A DNA stretch of 64,000 nucleotides from Kalmusia sp. IMI 367209 (lineage: Eukaryota > Ascomycota > Dothideomycetes > Pleosporales > Didymosphaeriaceae), in the NCBI GenBank assembly GCA_027946365.1, contig JAPEUQ010000002.1, forward strand, positions 372,001 to 436,000, read 5' to 3'. How positions within the stretch are numbered: position 1 is the first letter of the stretch; every line of letters starts with the position of its first letter. Below the pieces are notes generated by a model. The model was not told where the DNA came from and searched no databases. It saw only the letters and a list, made by a program, of their open reading frames with translations. Both the position numbers and the translations under genes were made by a program. Of the stretch, positions 47,836-58,211 are shown piece by piece.

Positions 47836-48609
47836 TCAGTACCAATCTCCCTCTTCCCACTCGGGTTCCCAACTGTCTTTATCCATCTGCACGACCTGTC
47901 CTTCTTCCATCCAAGCGAGAATGTGATCCAGACGCTCTCTTATATCTTCATCGACTTGCGGAATAACGACGGTGAGCCTTTTCCAGAGTTGTTTTTGTCC
48001 TTTTATGATGGGTGCCCGTGCCTCGAGGAGGCCCAGGGCAACATAATTAAACATGGTTAAATGTCGAGGATCGGAGGTTCTCGATCGAACAGTAATACTA
48101 AGCGCGTCGGTGCGGCACATTGGCTGTTCTGGTTTGGGAGAAAATGCACGCCACGAGTTGAACCTCACCAAGAACCGCTGGACGTCTTCATGTTTGTCTT
48201 CGTAGTTCATCGGCATATTCAGCAAGCGGATGCAGTTACAAAAGCTAGTCGGATCTACGATAACCCGGTTTGGCTCCTGGCACAAACATTCCAGCTTGCG
48301 GTCAATGAATGGTTGAGCTTCCTTGCGGATCTTGTGACAAGTTGCTAGGATACATGTTGGGACGGACTTCGTCACGAGCTGTATGAAAGATTTTCCATCA
48401 CACATTGACGGGTCATTGAGAATGTGGTGATGCGTCGTGGCTGTATACAAAAGTTTCAGCATACGTGTACGCGGCATATTTGAGCGAGCAGCAATCTTAC
48501 TGGGGATTCGCTCGTATACCATGAAGCGCAATTCGGCTGGCAGATCGAGGAAACGGAATGGCATTGCAGGAGCAAGCTCCTCGCCTTGGTGAGTATTGGT
48601 GAGGGCCAT
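47836..48609 (-). CDS. F-box-like (2EXR-type) protein of fungal family
   Basis: An intronless 257-residue protein. Near the N-terminus FRFLDLPAELRFMVYERI is the F-box-like/2EXR signature seen in very large families of ascomycete proteins. A CILATCHKIRKEA segment follows, as in other members. The C-terminus is acidic and Trp-rich (DSWEPEWEEGDWY). F-box-like proteins may recruit targets to SCF ubiquitin ligases, but most in this family are uncharacterised. The start is set by the first ATG before the box. Confidence 0.78.
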   Translation of the reverse strand: MALTNTHQGEELAPAMPFRFLDLPAELRFMVYERIPSKIAARSNMPRTRMLKLLYTATTHHHILNDPSMCDGKSFIQLVTKSVPTCILATCHKIRKEAQPFIDRKLECLCQEPNRVIVDPTSFCNCIRLLNMPMNYEDKHEDVQRFLVRFNSWRAFSPKPEQPMCRTDALSITVRSRTSDPRHLTMFNYVALGLLEARAPIIKGQKQLWKRLTVVIPQVDEDIRERLDHILAWMEEGQVVQMDKDSWEPEWEEGDWY

Positions 48610-50271
48610 GGCCTTATTGTAGTGGTAGTGGGGATTGAGAAGTCAGGAGAGGCGAGGCCCAAACTTTGGACATTTCGCGCCTATAGGTCACCGGTGCTGA
48701 TAATCTTTTTGGGTCGCTAACCCCATTCGGTTAGCACTCCGTCTACACACTGCAGGCTGTTGCGTTCCTGAGGAGAATACTCGGCGCCTAGAGGTTGTTC
48801 CAACCTTTCTCCGAAAGAGGCCGTACTACGTCTAGCCTACTTAATGCAAAACATAGGCTCAATGCAACAAAATACCTCGCCTTACCTTAATGCATTTAAA
48901 ACACGTCTTTGAATACGAAATAAAATGCTCACATTTTCCAAAGGGGACGAATCGTCTCTTATTCCGTTGAGCAATCTTTTTGCGTTGAGCGTAAGGCTGC
49001 GCGGAGCACGGTCTTTTGTCGCAGAAATGCTGAGCATCAGCTCTGGGCGCCGAGTATCGTGTTGGGTATCGATCTGAGTCATGTTTTTTCGCGAATCGAT
49101 AGCGATTACGTGGTAAGCCTTCTATGGCACTCCCGTTCGCACCATTTTCACGCCCGTGCTTCTTCGTCGAGACCCTCAACAGACCTATAGTCCGAATCCT
49201 CCAGGCTGTACGAACTTCCCATGCATTTATGAATACTGTTCTCTCCTAGCTTATCCGAGGCCCTCGGTAAAGAAGAAGCTTGTTTCTTAGACAAATGCAC
49301 CAGCCAGGCCTCGATCGCGTCGAGAAGGTCATATAAATCATCCGACCGCCGGTCATTGGTTCTGGCAAAGCGTTCCCGTAGAGTGCTGTGTAGGTTGGAA
49401 GCCCGCGCAACTGTCGGATCTGCGTTCTCGGCTGTGTCATGCCACTGCGCATCTGGTTACGAGTTTGATCGAGCTTGTCGCATCTATTGCAAAAACAGCT
49501 TTGGGCAACCACTCAGTCGTATGATTCGAAAAGTATCCACCCAAGTGACCGTTCGCGAAAATGTCCGAGCTGATGTTGTCGACAACTTATTGAGTAGGCT
49601 GATTCATTAATTGCTCTTTCTTTGCCCAACATTTGATGTGTGCCTCCTCATTAACGTGGCGGCAGGTGGCAAATAATGTTAAAGGGAGAGACTTTATAAA
49701 CATCGAAATCTTCTAAGCATACAGTCGTTCAGAACATGGCGACGTGTATAACTGAAAGTCAAGTTGAATTAATTTCTGTCTTGTGATCAGAGAATATACC
49801 TACATACGATAGCCGTACCGCTGTTATCCACATTTCAGCGTACCTACCATTCGCATCTAGTCTCCAGAATATTCACAGAGGCATGTTTATTCATACTATA
49901 TGATCAAGAAACAATGTGTGTTATCAACACAGATAACTAACTCACGAACACTTAGATTGATCATATTGTACAGTCATGGCGCAGATATGTGAAGACGGTC
50001 CTTGTGTTTCCTATATATCCAGGGGTGACGTGACCTCAAACAGGTCTCTAGACTCTTATCGTATAATGCAACGTGCCTGTTTATATTCAACTGTTATTCA
50101 CTCAATGTCATTTCCACATAAAGTAGGTGTGGAAACTAGTTCTCTGGGGCTTAAGAACACAGGCATGCAAGTTCCACATTGCTAATTTGGCGACCCTACA
50201 CTTAGTATATGCAACACAATCAAACAGAGAATCTATTTCGCTAATCATCATGGGGTAAGTAATTCTGGAAC
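48610..50271. other. intergenic, AT-rich, no supported gene
   Basis: A minus-strand frame (48859-49179, 106 codons) ends in a Cys/Lys-rich stretch (FGKCEHFISYSKTCFKC) that could be a zinc-binding relic, but nothing else supports it. Otherwise nothing is seen. Confidence 0.4.
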
Positions 50272-50703
50272 ATGATGTCTCAGATACGTTCGTACCGTGT
50301 TGACAAACGTAGTCACGCAGGATCTAGTATACACAAGAAAATAAACCTTGTCCGCGATGGGGACTGGATCAAAGATACACGAACAGAAAAACGAGTAGCC
50401 TACAACATGGGGAAGCCCAAGGGTAGTCTACAAAAAAGCACGAATGGCGCAGGTTATCATTTTGGAGGATCGTCCCAGCAACAGAATATACCCACAAAAT
50501 TTCAAGCCGCCCCTACTGGGCAGCTAGGTGGTGAGCAGCAGCGTCAAGTGGATGGCTTCGCTACTGATGACCCGCGATTCTTTCGCAAGCGCACTGGCGC
50601 ACCACCGGATCAAGGCCCGGGTCTACCAGGTCTTTCGCCGAGTGATGCAGCGAGTATGCGGAGCGGATCTTCTGGATACCGCAGTAGGAGAAGTAGTGTT
50701 TAG
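50272..50703 (+). CDS. unknown-family protein A (paralogue of 51915-52670)
   Basis: A frame of 143 codons. A basic N-terminus is followed by a Gln/Gly-rich middle and a block VDGFATDDPRFFRKR, then GPGLPGLSP and a Ser/Arg tail. The gene 1.2 kb downstream has the matching block INGYPTDAPQFFMRK, GLPNLDP and an Arg/Ser tail, so the two look like diverged tandem paralogues. No known domain is recognised. The true start is unsure: an ATG at 50250 sits directly before a GTAAGT, but splicing from it did not yield an open frame I could support. Confidence 0.5.
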   Translation: MMSQIRSYRVDKRSHAGSSIHKKINLVRDGDWIKDTRTEKRVAYNMGKPKGSLQKSTNGAGYHFGGSSQQQNIPTKFQAAPTGQLGGEQQRQVDGFATDDPRFFRKRTGAPPDQGPGLPGLSPSDAASMRSGSSGYRSRRSSV

Positions 50704-51914
50704 CCCGCCCAAGACGGAAAGTATTCCTTCTTTTTTCATCAACAAGGAGATTCTCTCTCAATGTGCGGCCAGCAGAATTTCTCGCCCCCAAGGCAAAAGG
50801 TAGGAGAGGCGATTTAGGGGCGGAGGCCAACTATGCTGATAAGGTATTCGAGCGCGAGTAGGGAAAGCTCTGGTTTCATCTGTCTGCACTCAATCTAAGG
50901 TATTGAATTGTTAGTAGCCTCGTTCATCAATGATAGGATTCTAGTAATGATAGCTCAACACAACCTTAAAGCAACCTACACTGATCAGTTTGTGCTTCAC
51001 ATGTTAAATTATATATGCCGAGAGTGTTTCCGTCCTCACAAGCTTACAAAGAGTAGACTATTTGTACGGAAAAGCATGTAGTAGCGTGCCAATAAACAGT
51101 ATCATTCACAAAAAGTCGTTATTCACCAGAGCGCTGGTCAATCGTATACCCCTAGGTCTATAAGTAGACTTAGTATCAGTTATTACTACTTCTCGAAGTA
51201 ATGTTCCATCTCCGTGCGACGAAACTTTTGTTACAGACAGAGCTTTCGATGAGTATTGAAAATTGACCAAGACATACTTACCTTTATGGGTCTCCATTCA
51301 TCAGTAGCGGTCCTTGCTTTTGTAGCTTGTCCGCATCGAGGTTGCGAATCCGATGGTGCAACTTCGCTGTGTTTCGCAAGACGATAGAGATACATACCAG
51401 GAATAGCGCAGCAATTTCCAACGACTGCACTGAAAAGATCTACGACTATAGGAATAGATAAACGAGTGTAATTTACATCATTGGCTGTGATCCCTTCATA
51501 TTTTGCAGTGAATAGCAGAAGTCTCTATCGGAGCGATCGCTTGAAGATATGACAATCACTTAAGTCTGCAAAGTGTTACTCAGAACATAAGTGAATTATG
51601 AGGCGGTCGAAAGTAAACTTCGTTTTCGTAGCTCCACTTCCAATTTTTTTGTACCTCATGTCACCCACGCGGACTCATCTCGTTATTGAAGAAGCTTGAG
51701 AAGTGACAAGACGCCAACTGTTCCCCTTATATCTAGCACCTCTTGCAGTGCTCTCAGAATCTGACAAATACCACTCCGCAACCCGTGGGCAGGGCTTCTC
51801 GGCATAGGGCTTATCGGCATCGTTTGGAACACTGGGCATCCGCTCAATACCAACACATATTCAACAAAGCGCCATTAAATCATTATACAATTCGAATCAA
51901 ACTCTGCCTCTAAC
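50704..51914. other. intergenic, AT-rich, no supported gene
   Basis: Only short frames are seen. It separates the two unknown-family paralogues. Confidence 0.45.
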
Positions 51915-52670
51915 ATGGGTCTCCTCTCCAAGATATTCTCATCCAAATCCTCCAAAACCCCCTCCTTCGTGGAAATGACCCTCCCAAACGGACAAAGAAT
52001 AATGCATGAAAGGGGCAAACCACCAACCCAACAACAAATGCAAGATATCATGGATGGGAAACGAAAGCGCAAGGGGCGGATATACTACCCTGGCCCAGGA
52101 CTCACTCCAGGTGTCGATCCCAGGGTCCATCTACCACCAGCTCAAAATCCGTATGTCGATCCGAACGCCCCGCAGGATAGCGCACAGGCTCAAATAGGGA
52201 ATATGCAGCATCTGAATCCACGCGTAAACCAGGTACTTCAGCTCGTAAGTGCACAAGCCCAAGCGGGTAGCAGCGCAGGAGGCTTCGCCGCGCCAGCATT
52301 GCAGAATATGCCGCTACAACAGGCATTCGCAAATGCTGACAACGGTACAAGACTAGGCGGTTCGCATAGAGAGATAAATGGCTATCCAACAGATGCGCCG
52401 CAGTTTTTCATGCGGAAGAACGGCGGTGGAGGGGCAGGATTGCCGAATCTAGATCCGAACGGTGCCGGTAGAGTGTCACGGAGGTCGACGCAGCGGGCAG
52501 GGAGGAATGGGCTGAGGCCGATGCGCGGAAATCAGCAGGATCCGTTGGCGGGATTTGGACAGCAGAATTGGGCTGCGCCGAGGGGGAATGCAAGGGCCGG
52601 TCAACTAGGGTCCGAGACTGGGTATCCTGATGATGCGACGAGTCGAAAGGGTGGGAGATCACATAGATGA
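51915..52670 (+). CDS. unknown-family protein B (paralogue of 50272-50703)
   Basis: An intronless 251-residue protein. The N-terminus (MGLLSKIFSSKSSKTPSF) starts with Met-Gly and Ser/Lys, so N-myristoylation and membrane attachment are possible. Then come LPNGQRIMHERGKPPTQQQM and a basic KRKRKGRIYYPGPG patch. A Gln/Ala-rich middle precedes the conserved INGYPTDAPQFFMRK block and a Gly/Arg/Asn-rich disordered tail. No family is recognised. The low complexity suggests a mostly unstructured protein with one short conserved motif shared with its neighbour. Confidence 0.6.
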   Translation: MGLLSKIFSSKSSKTPSFVEMTLPNGQRIMHERGKPPTQQQMQDIMDGKRKRKGRIYYPGPGLTPGVDPRVHLPPAQNPYVDPNAPQDSAQAQIGNMQHLNPRVNQVLQLVSAQAQAGSSAGGFAAPALQNMPLQQAFANADNGTRLGGSHREINGYPTDAPQFFMRKNGGGGAGLPNLDPNGAGRVSRRSTQRAGRNGLRPMRGNQQDPLAGFGQQNWAAPRGNARAGQLGSETGYPDDATSRKGGRSHR

Positions 52671-52772
52671 AAGAGACTGGTGTTCGAGCTACTACATATG
52701 TAACAAGGTCGATTATTCTGTTATCAATCGTAGCATTAAGTGTCTATTAGAAGTATATCAGCATTATGGTCG

Positions 52773-53546
52773 TCATGATTTTGCTTCTTTGGCTTTCTTT
52801 TCACATCTCTCCCTCACAGTCTCTGACATTTCCTTCCCGAGCTCAGAGTTCAAGCCCGCAAACCCCTTCACCACACCCTCTTGATCTCCTGCAGGCAACT
52901 CCTGACTCATCTTCCACTTGCCTCCAATATCCGTTATTTCAATTTGCACACCGAGAATTGCCTTTTTCAGTATCTCGACGTATGATTCTGGTGCGTCTTC
53001 GACGACCCAAGGTTTCTCCTTGTGCCCCATCAACTCGACCTCGGTATGCCCTGTTAGATCTCGGATTTGCTTATTGAGAAAATCATGGGTAGATTCAGCC
53101 TTTGGGTCGTAAAATACGGTCGCGCGACCGTAGACTTGGACTGCGGAATAGTTCCATGTGGGAACTACCTTGCCCGTCGCTGGCTTGGTTTCGGTGTAGA
53201 ACTTTGGCGTGACATAATGATGTGCGGGTCCGTCAAAAGTGACGAGGACATCGCGACTGAGAGAATATGAGCCGTCCTTGTTTGTTTCGTCTGTTGATGC
53301 CGCTTTGCTGATCTCGGTCAAGGCTTTGGCTTGTGGGTTCGCTCGCGCTACGTGGCCACGGAGGGTACCGAGTTGTGTGCTGTCATCTTGATTGGGGGTG
53401 TCTAGAACCCAAGGGATATGGCTGGATTGGAGGAAATTAAAGGATTTTGAGTCGATGGCTGTGATTAAAAGGCCTAGTGGGTTGTCTCGGATGAACTGGT
53501 ATAATGTGGGAATGTTTCGCTCTGCGTGAATCTCCCTGAGATACAT
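52773..53546 (-). CDS. PaiB-like FMN-binding split-barrel protein
   Basis: An intronless 257-residue protein that begins MYLREIHAERN and matches the PaiB/FMN-binding family, related to pyridoxamine-phosphate-oxidase split barrels. Features are the N-terminal L-x-x-FIRDNPLGLLITA strand, SHIPWVLD, GTLRGHVARANPQ, VLVTFDGPAHHYVTPKFY, VPTWNYSAVQVYGRATVF and the C-terminal GVQIEITDIGGKWKMSQ. In bacteria PaiB is a regulator or negative control protein; in fungi the role is not established and an FMN- or heme-dependent reductase is as likely. It is divergent from the flavin oxidase gene (727-nt gap), which hints at co-regulation. Confidence 0.85.
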   Translation of the reverse strand: MYLREIHAERNIPTLYQFIRDNPLGLLITAIDSKSFNFLQSSHIPWVLDTPNQDDSTQLGTLRGHVARANPQAKALTEISKAASTDETNKDGSYSLSRDVLVTFDGPAHHYVTPKFYTETKPATGKVVPTWNYSAVQVYGRATVFYDPKAESTHDFLNKQIRDLTGHTEVELMGHKEKPWVVEDAPESYVEILKKAILGVQIEITDIGGKWKMSQELPAGDQEGVVKGFAGLNSELGKEMSETVRERCEKKAKEAKS

Positions 53547-54273
53547 TGCGAATGGTTTATCGTGATTATACTACTCAGACGGCGATGTGGCAGAGGTTCA
53601 ATGTCAGTAATATATAACATGAATGGTCTAGATGGCGGCTATTAACGGTCGCGTGTATAGCGTCTGCAGCTTTGTAAGGCGCGACACAAGGGAGGCATTT
53701 GGCCAATCAACGATCCCCAATTCGTAAATTTGATGACCCCGCGGAAAACACCTCTCACTCCGACTCCGCGCTCGAGCACTCCACAGAATATAGTAATGAT
53801 AGAGCGCACCTGTCTACATTGCTAGGTTGGATGAGCACACACCAGTGCATCACCCCTTGTACAGTCAAATCACGTATAGTCGAATAATCCTAGGAGAAGT
53901 ACTAGTCATGTAATGGATCAGGGTCGTGATGGATTTGCGGAGACGTTTTTGTAACAACCGTGGCCCTGTGCCTTTCATCGACTACCGTGTGGCAACACAG
54001 AAAAGCTGCTGAGATGGCGATTGCGTGGCTATTGGCTTCCAGACGCACTTTGGTTTCAACCCTTCAGAGCTGTTGCGTAGTGGCTGGTCTCTACTCGCAC
54101 GGTGTCATGACTAGCGCCCTTTTACATGGTCGGTAGCTATGGGTAGCGGCCGAGCAACATTGAACTACCACTATTCAAAAGCATCACCATCGTGTAAGTC
54201 ATGAAAGATAACAGCAGCAATAAGACAGTCGTGCTTCTTGTGTTCCTCATTTTTGTGACTGCGCGGCCTCGCT
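53547..54273. promoter_or_regulatory. divergent promoter region of PaiB-like and flavin oxidase genes
   Basis: A 727-nt gap with no supported gene. Both flanking genes are transcribed away from it. Confidence 0.4.
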
Positions 54274-55628
54274 ATGGCTGAGAATCCGTCAGTGCTCATC
54301 ATCGGCGGCGGCGCCTTTGGAACTTCTACCGCATACCACCTTGCACATCGCGGATATACACGAGTCACTGTCCTTGATCGCTTTGCTGCTCCATCAAAGG
54401 ATGCGGCAGCTACCGATCTCAACAAGATTGTGCGCTTTGACTACCCGAATCCGTTATACAGTAAGCTCGGTCTTGAAGCGATGAAAATCTGGGAAGCGCC
54501 TGGAAATTTGTTCTCGGGGCTGTTCAGAAGGACCGGTTGGATCATGAGCGCGCACGAGATGACGGCTGGCTTCTTGGAGTCAGCATATGAGACGTCGAAG
54601 AAGGCAGGTCGAGAAGGTGTGAGGTTCATTGGTGTGGACGAGACGAAGCAGATGTGGCCGCAGTTTACTGGTAGCTTCAATGGGTGGACAAACCTTTGGA
54701 GTCCGCAAGCTGGATGGGTGAGTGACCTACATGATTGTACCTAGTTTCCAGATTCTGACAGTCTCTTAAGGTACCATCTGGGCAAGCGCTTCTTCGAATG
54801 GCGACCGCAGCGCAAGCAAGTGGTGTCAATTATGTTAGCGGCGATGCGGGTTGGACCAAGAAGCTAATCTACGACGACAGCGGGAAGTGCATCGGAGCTC
54901 TGTCGAACAACGGCCAAGTCCACCTGGCAGATGTTGTCATTCTCTGCACTGGTGCGAACACGGCAGCCTTGATTGAAGCAAAAGACGAGATTGTCGCACG
55001 GTCACACTGTGTCGGAGTAATCCAGCTGACGCCCAAGGAAGTGAGAAGGTACAACAGCCTGCCAATTGTGGACGATTTCGAGCAAGGCATTTTGTTCCCG
55101 CCTGATGAAAACGGCCTCTTGAAGCTGTGCAGCTGCCGTTTCATTACCAACTACTACAACTCGCACGTCCCTGGCGCATCATTGGGTCACTCCCACGAAG
55201 ACCACGCCGAGGATGGAGTTCCGCGCCAAATTGAACAAGAGATGCGCGAATTTGTGCGCGATATGATTCCTGAGCTAGCTGACAGGGAGTGGGTGTCGAC
55301 ACGGATGTGTTGGGATGGCGACACCAAAGACGTCAACTTCCGTGTGTGCCCGTCACCTTCTCATCGCAACCTCTTCATCGCAACGGCGGGCTCCGGCCAC
55401 GGATTCAAGTTTATGCCGGTGATTGGGAAGTATGTTGCGGATCTCATAGAAGGAAAGTTGAGCAAGGACTACGCAGATCTATGGAAATGGCGATTTGGGC
55501 AGGTACCGCCCAAGACAGGGAGGGAACCGCATCCGTGGCCACAAAGGGACCTCGGAGAGCTGGATGGGTGGAGGGGGCGGAACAAAAAGACAATCAGTTT
55601 ATTCCAGCCGATCGCGGCGAAACTATAG
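54274..55628 (+). CDS. FAD-dependent amine oxidase of the sarcosine / saccharopine / fructosyl-amine oxidase group
   Basis: Two exons (54274-54717, 54771-55628; 53-nt intron) give 433 residues. The N-terminal dinucleotide fold VLIIGGGAFGTSTAYHLAHR and the acidic strand end VTVLDR bind FAD. RMCWDGDT places Cys328 where this family attaches the flavin covalently. GSGHGFKFMPVIGKYVADL is the C-terminal FAD contact. Members oxidise secondary amines (sarcosine, pipecolate, saccharopine, Amadori compounds), giving imine and H2O2, often in peroxisomes. The C-terminus ends AAKL, close to a PTS1-type signal (consensus SKL), so peroxisomal import is plausible. The exact substrate is unknown. A Zn2Cys6 gene and an ACS permease gene follow on the same strand. 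Confidence 0.88.
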
Positions 55629-55871
55629 CTTGCGCGATGGATTGCTTGATCTGTAGAGAATGACGAAGAGTGTTCACTGTCCCTGTGCGATGGGTGGGCT
55701 TTGACTAGCTTCACGCTAGGATTCAGCCGAGGAAATGACACCGCTTACAACTTCTCTTCATGCCTTCCTCACCTCTTCTTTCTTCATCAATTGCATTGCT
55801 ACATCGCTAAAAAAAAAATGCACCCGTGACCCCAGTGAGCGTGTCTGTTTCGAACCTGCCATACCAATACC

Positions 55872-57919
55872 ATGCCGCCGGAAAGTCGTCGATCCACCAC
55901 AATCGCGTGTAGGCGATGTAATCGGAAGAAGGTAAGGTGCGCAGGCGGCGACAGTTGGCGTAACCTGCCATGCAACCACTGTCGTTCTGCAGGCTCCGAG
56001 TGTGCCTACCCTACCCGTGAACGGAATGTCACTATCCCAGAAAGTTACTTGCACGCTTTGCAAGCTGCGGTTGCCCAGTCGAACGTGGAAGCTGGACAAG
56101 AGGCAAGTCGTACAAGACCAGAAATACCAATTGCTATAGCTCAGCCTGTGCCAAATCCATCGAGGACGCATTTCATCGAAAACGCTACGGCGGACGCCTT
56201 TGTATCCCGATTGAGAAAGCTGGGCGCGCACAGGTCTAATCCCAGCGTCACTGAAAGAGAAGGCGATGAGCAGGCCAGTGTTGACCCCCCTGAATATACC
56301 AAAGGACCAGTATACGAGTACTTTTCCTTGCCATCAGATCGGGATACTTCCAATATTACGCTCAAGCTTCCTCCGTATCCCTATGCCATCTGTCTTGTCG
56401 ACCAATTCGAAGCTTACATGGGTTTTGAGTACCATTGGTATCTTCGCAAGTCGTTCAGACAAAGACTTGAGTCAACATACTCAAATCCTAGCCTCGAAAC
56501 ATCCAAAGACAGAACCTGGCTGTGCCGCTTCTTTGTTGTGCTCGCCTTGGGCGAAACCTACAACAGCCGTGTCGCTCCTTGGATCGAGCTACGTGAGAAT
56601 GCAGTCATTTCTCGCGCCACTCAAAACACGACCGTCGCCCCACCACCACCTGGTGTTGAGTTCTTCGAGCAAGCTATGTCACTTTTCAAAACACCCTGTG
56701 AAGAGGTTACAGTCGACCATGTAGAAGCGCTAAACTTGATTGCATTCTACTCCTACTCCTTAGATCGTCGGCGGAGCGCTTACATATACGCTGGCTTATC
56801 AATGCGCATCGCATCTAGTCTAATGCTACATGCTCCGACTACTCATCAAGCGACTACAATGCTGGACTCGGAGCACCGACGACGCCTGTGGTGGACGACG
56901 TATCTGCTAGATGCAATGACCGGTTCAGAGATGGGCATCAACTCCACTTTCAATTTTGATGAAATTGAATCAAAACTTGGGCTTCCTTCCGATACCGAGC
57001 TATCGCCAGAAGATCGTGAAGAGCTAGCTCCAGCTTCGATATCTACGGCGTACATTCGGCTGTGCTCAATTCGCGCTGGGATACTCTCCTTGGCTAGCTC
57101 TGATCTGTCCGATGCTGGTCATGAGCAAATCGAAGAAGTTCTGAGACACCCGATCAGTATCCTCGAAGAGTGGCGGAGGCAATTGCCTAGCGCAATTGAT
57201 TTCGATTTCTCGGACGGCATCCCTCAACAGATGTTGGCGTTGCGAGAATGTCGAGGGCTGGCTTCATTGTATCTTCGTTTCCACCACGTAAGTGTCTACT
57301 GATTCGTCGTTTACTTGTGTGGCTCATACGTCATTTAGTGCTTTATCTTGCTCCTGCGGCCTGTTATGCTCCGATTCTTTGCATCTGCCATATCCGGAGA
57401 CTCTAGAAGTACCGATGTGAATAATCTGACCCACCTATGCAATCACTGTGTCGATATGGCAAGGCATAATCTAAACATTCTTGTCACTCTCTGGCGGATC
57501 GATCGAATAGGTACCTCTGACTCATATTTCCACAATCAAGGTGCAATACTAATGCCTTGATTTAAGCAAAATTCGGTTTCTGGGAATCACTTCATCTATT
57601 TTCCAGCATCAAGATGTTCCTCATGGCAAGTGTGATGAATACTACGTCTTCCCTAAGCATTGTATATAGGGAACCTGAAGACGAAGCGCTTTATCAAAGT
57701 GCAAAACAACTGCTACTGGAAATGGCTAATGTCGGAAATATGGCATCTCGAGGACACTTGAACCTACTAGAGGAGCTAGAGCGTCTCCGCGGCTTAGTCA
57801 CTGCGCGTATCCAGTCTGACACCGTCAATGGACTGGTGATACCCGATCTAGATGTCGACATTGACAACTGGTTAGAGATGTTGAATGCATCGCCCACAAA
57901 TTATCTGATGCCTTCCTAG
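55872..57919 (+). CDS. Zn2Cys6 fungal transcription factor (second module)
   Basis: Three exons (55872-57287, 57339-57510, 57567-57919) join to 646 residues. The zinc cluster is C13-x2-C16-x6-C23-x10-C34-x2-C37-x6-C44. A fungal-specific transcription factor domain follows (about 180-560), with LVDQFEAYMGFEYHWYLRK, HRRRLWWTTYLLDAMTGSEM (the typical RRR-LWW motif) and FDEIESKLGLP. It lies 243 nt after the flavin oxidase gene and 292 nt before the permease, both on the same strand, so it is a good candidate for the pathway regulator. That role is inferred from position. Confidence 0.9.
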
Positions 57920-58211
57920 GATGCCCTTGTCAAAACTGTCTTATCGTATGCTGGGCGCTAGCGGTATCACCGAAACTTGAGGAAAAGCGTTCCCACTCGG
58001 ACGCTAATGCTGATACCGATTTGCGGGGTTACGCTTTTCGGGCGCTAGACCATCAGACCGAACGCCAGGATTGGCCAGGAGCCATACGCACGATTTAGAA
58101 TGTTATCACGCAGCAAGAGACAAGTCCTATATATGAAGTCGTTCACATGGCCTCAGTATCATACCATCTGTCGACATACGTTGGTTCCGCTTTTTACATT
58201 GTTGGCAAGAA
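57920..58211. promoter_or_regulatory. upstream region of the second permease
   Basis: No gene is seen. TATATAT at 58128-58134 lies 78 nt before the ATG at 58212 and is a plausible TATA box. Confidence 0.45.

Noticed and set aside
48859..49179. 106-codon minus-strand frame ending with four Cys in a basic context
   Set aside because: Could be a zinc-binding relic, but the rest is low quality and no start or neighbouring exon is supported.
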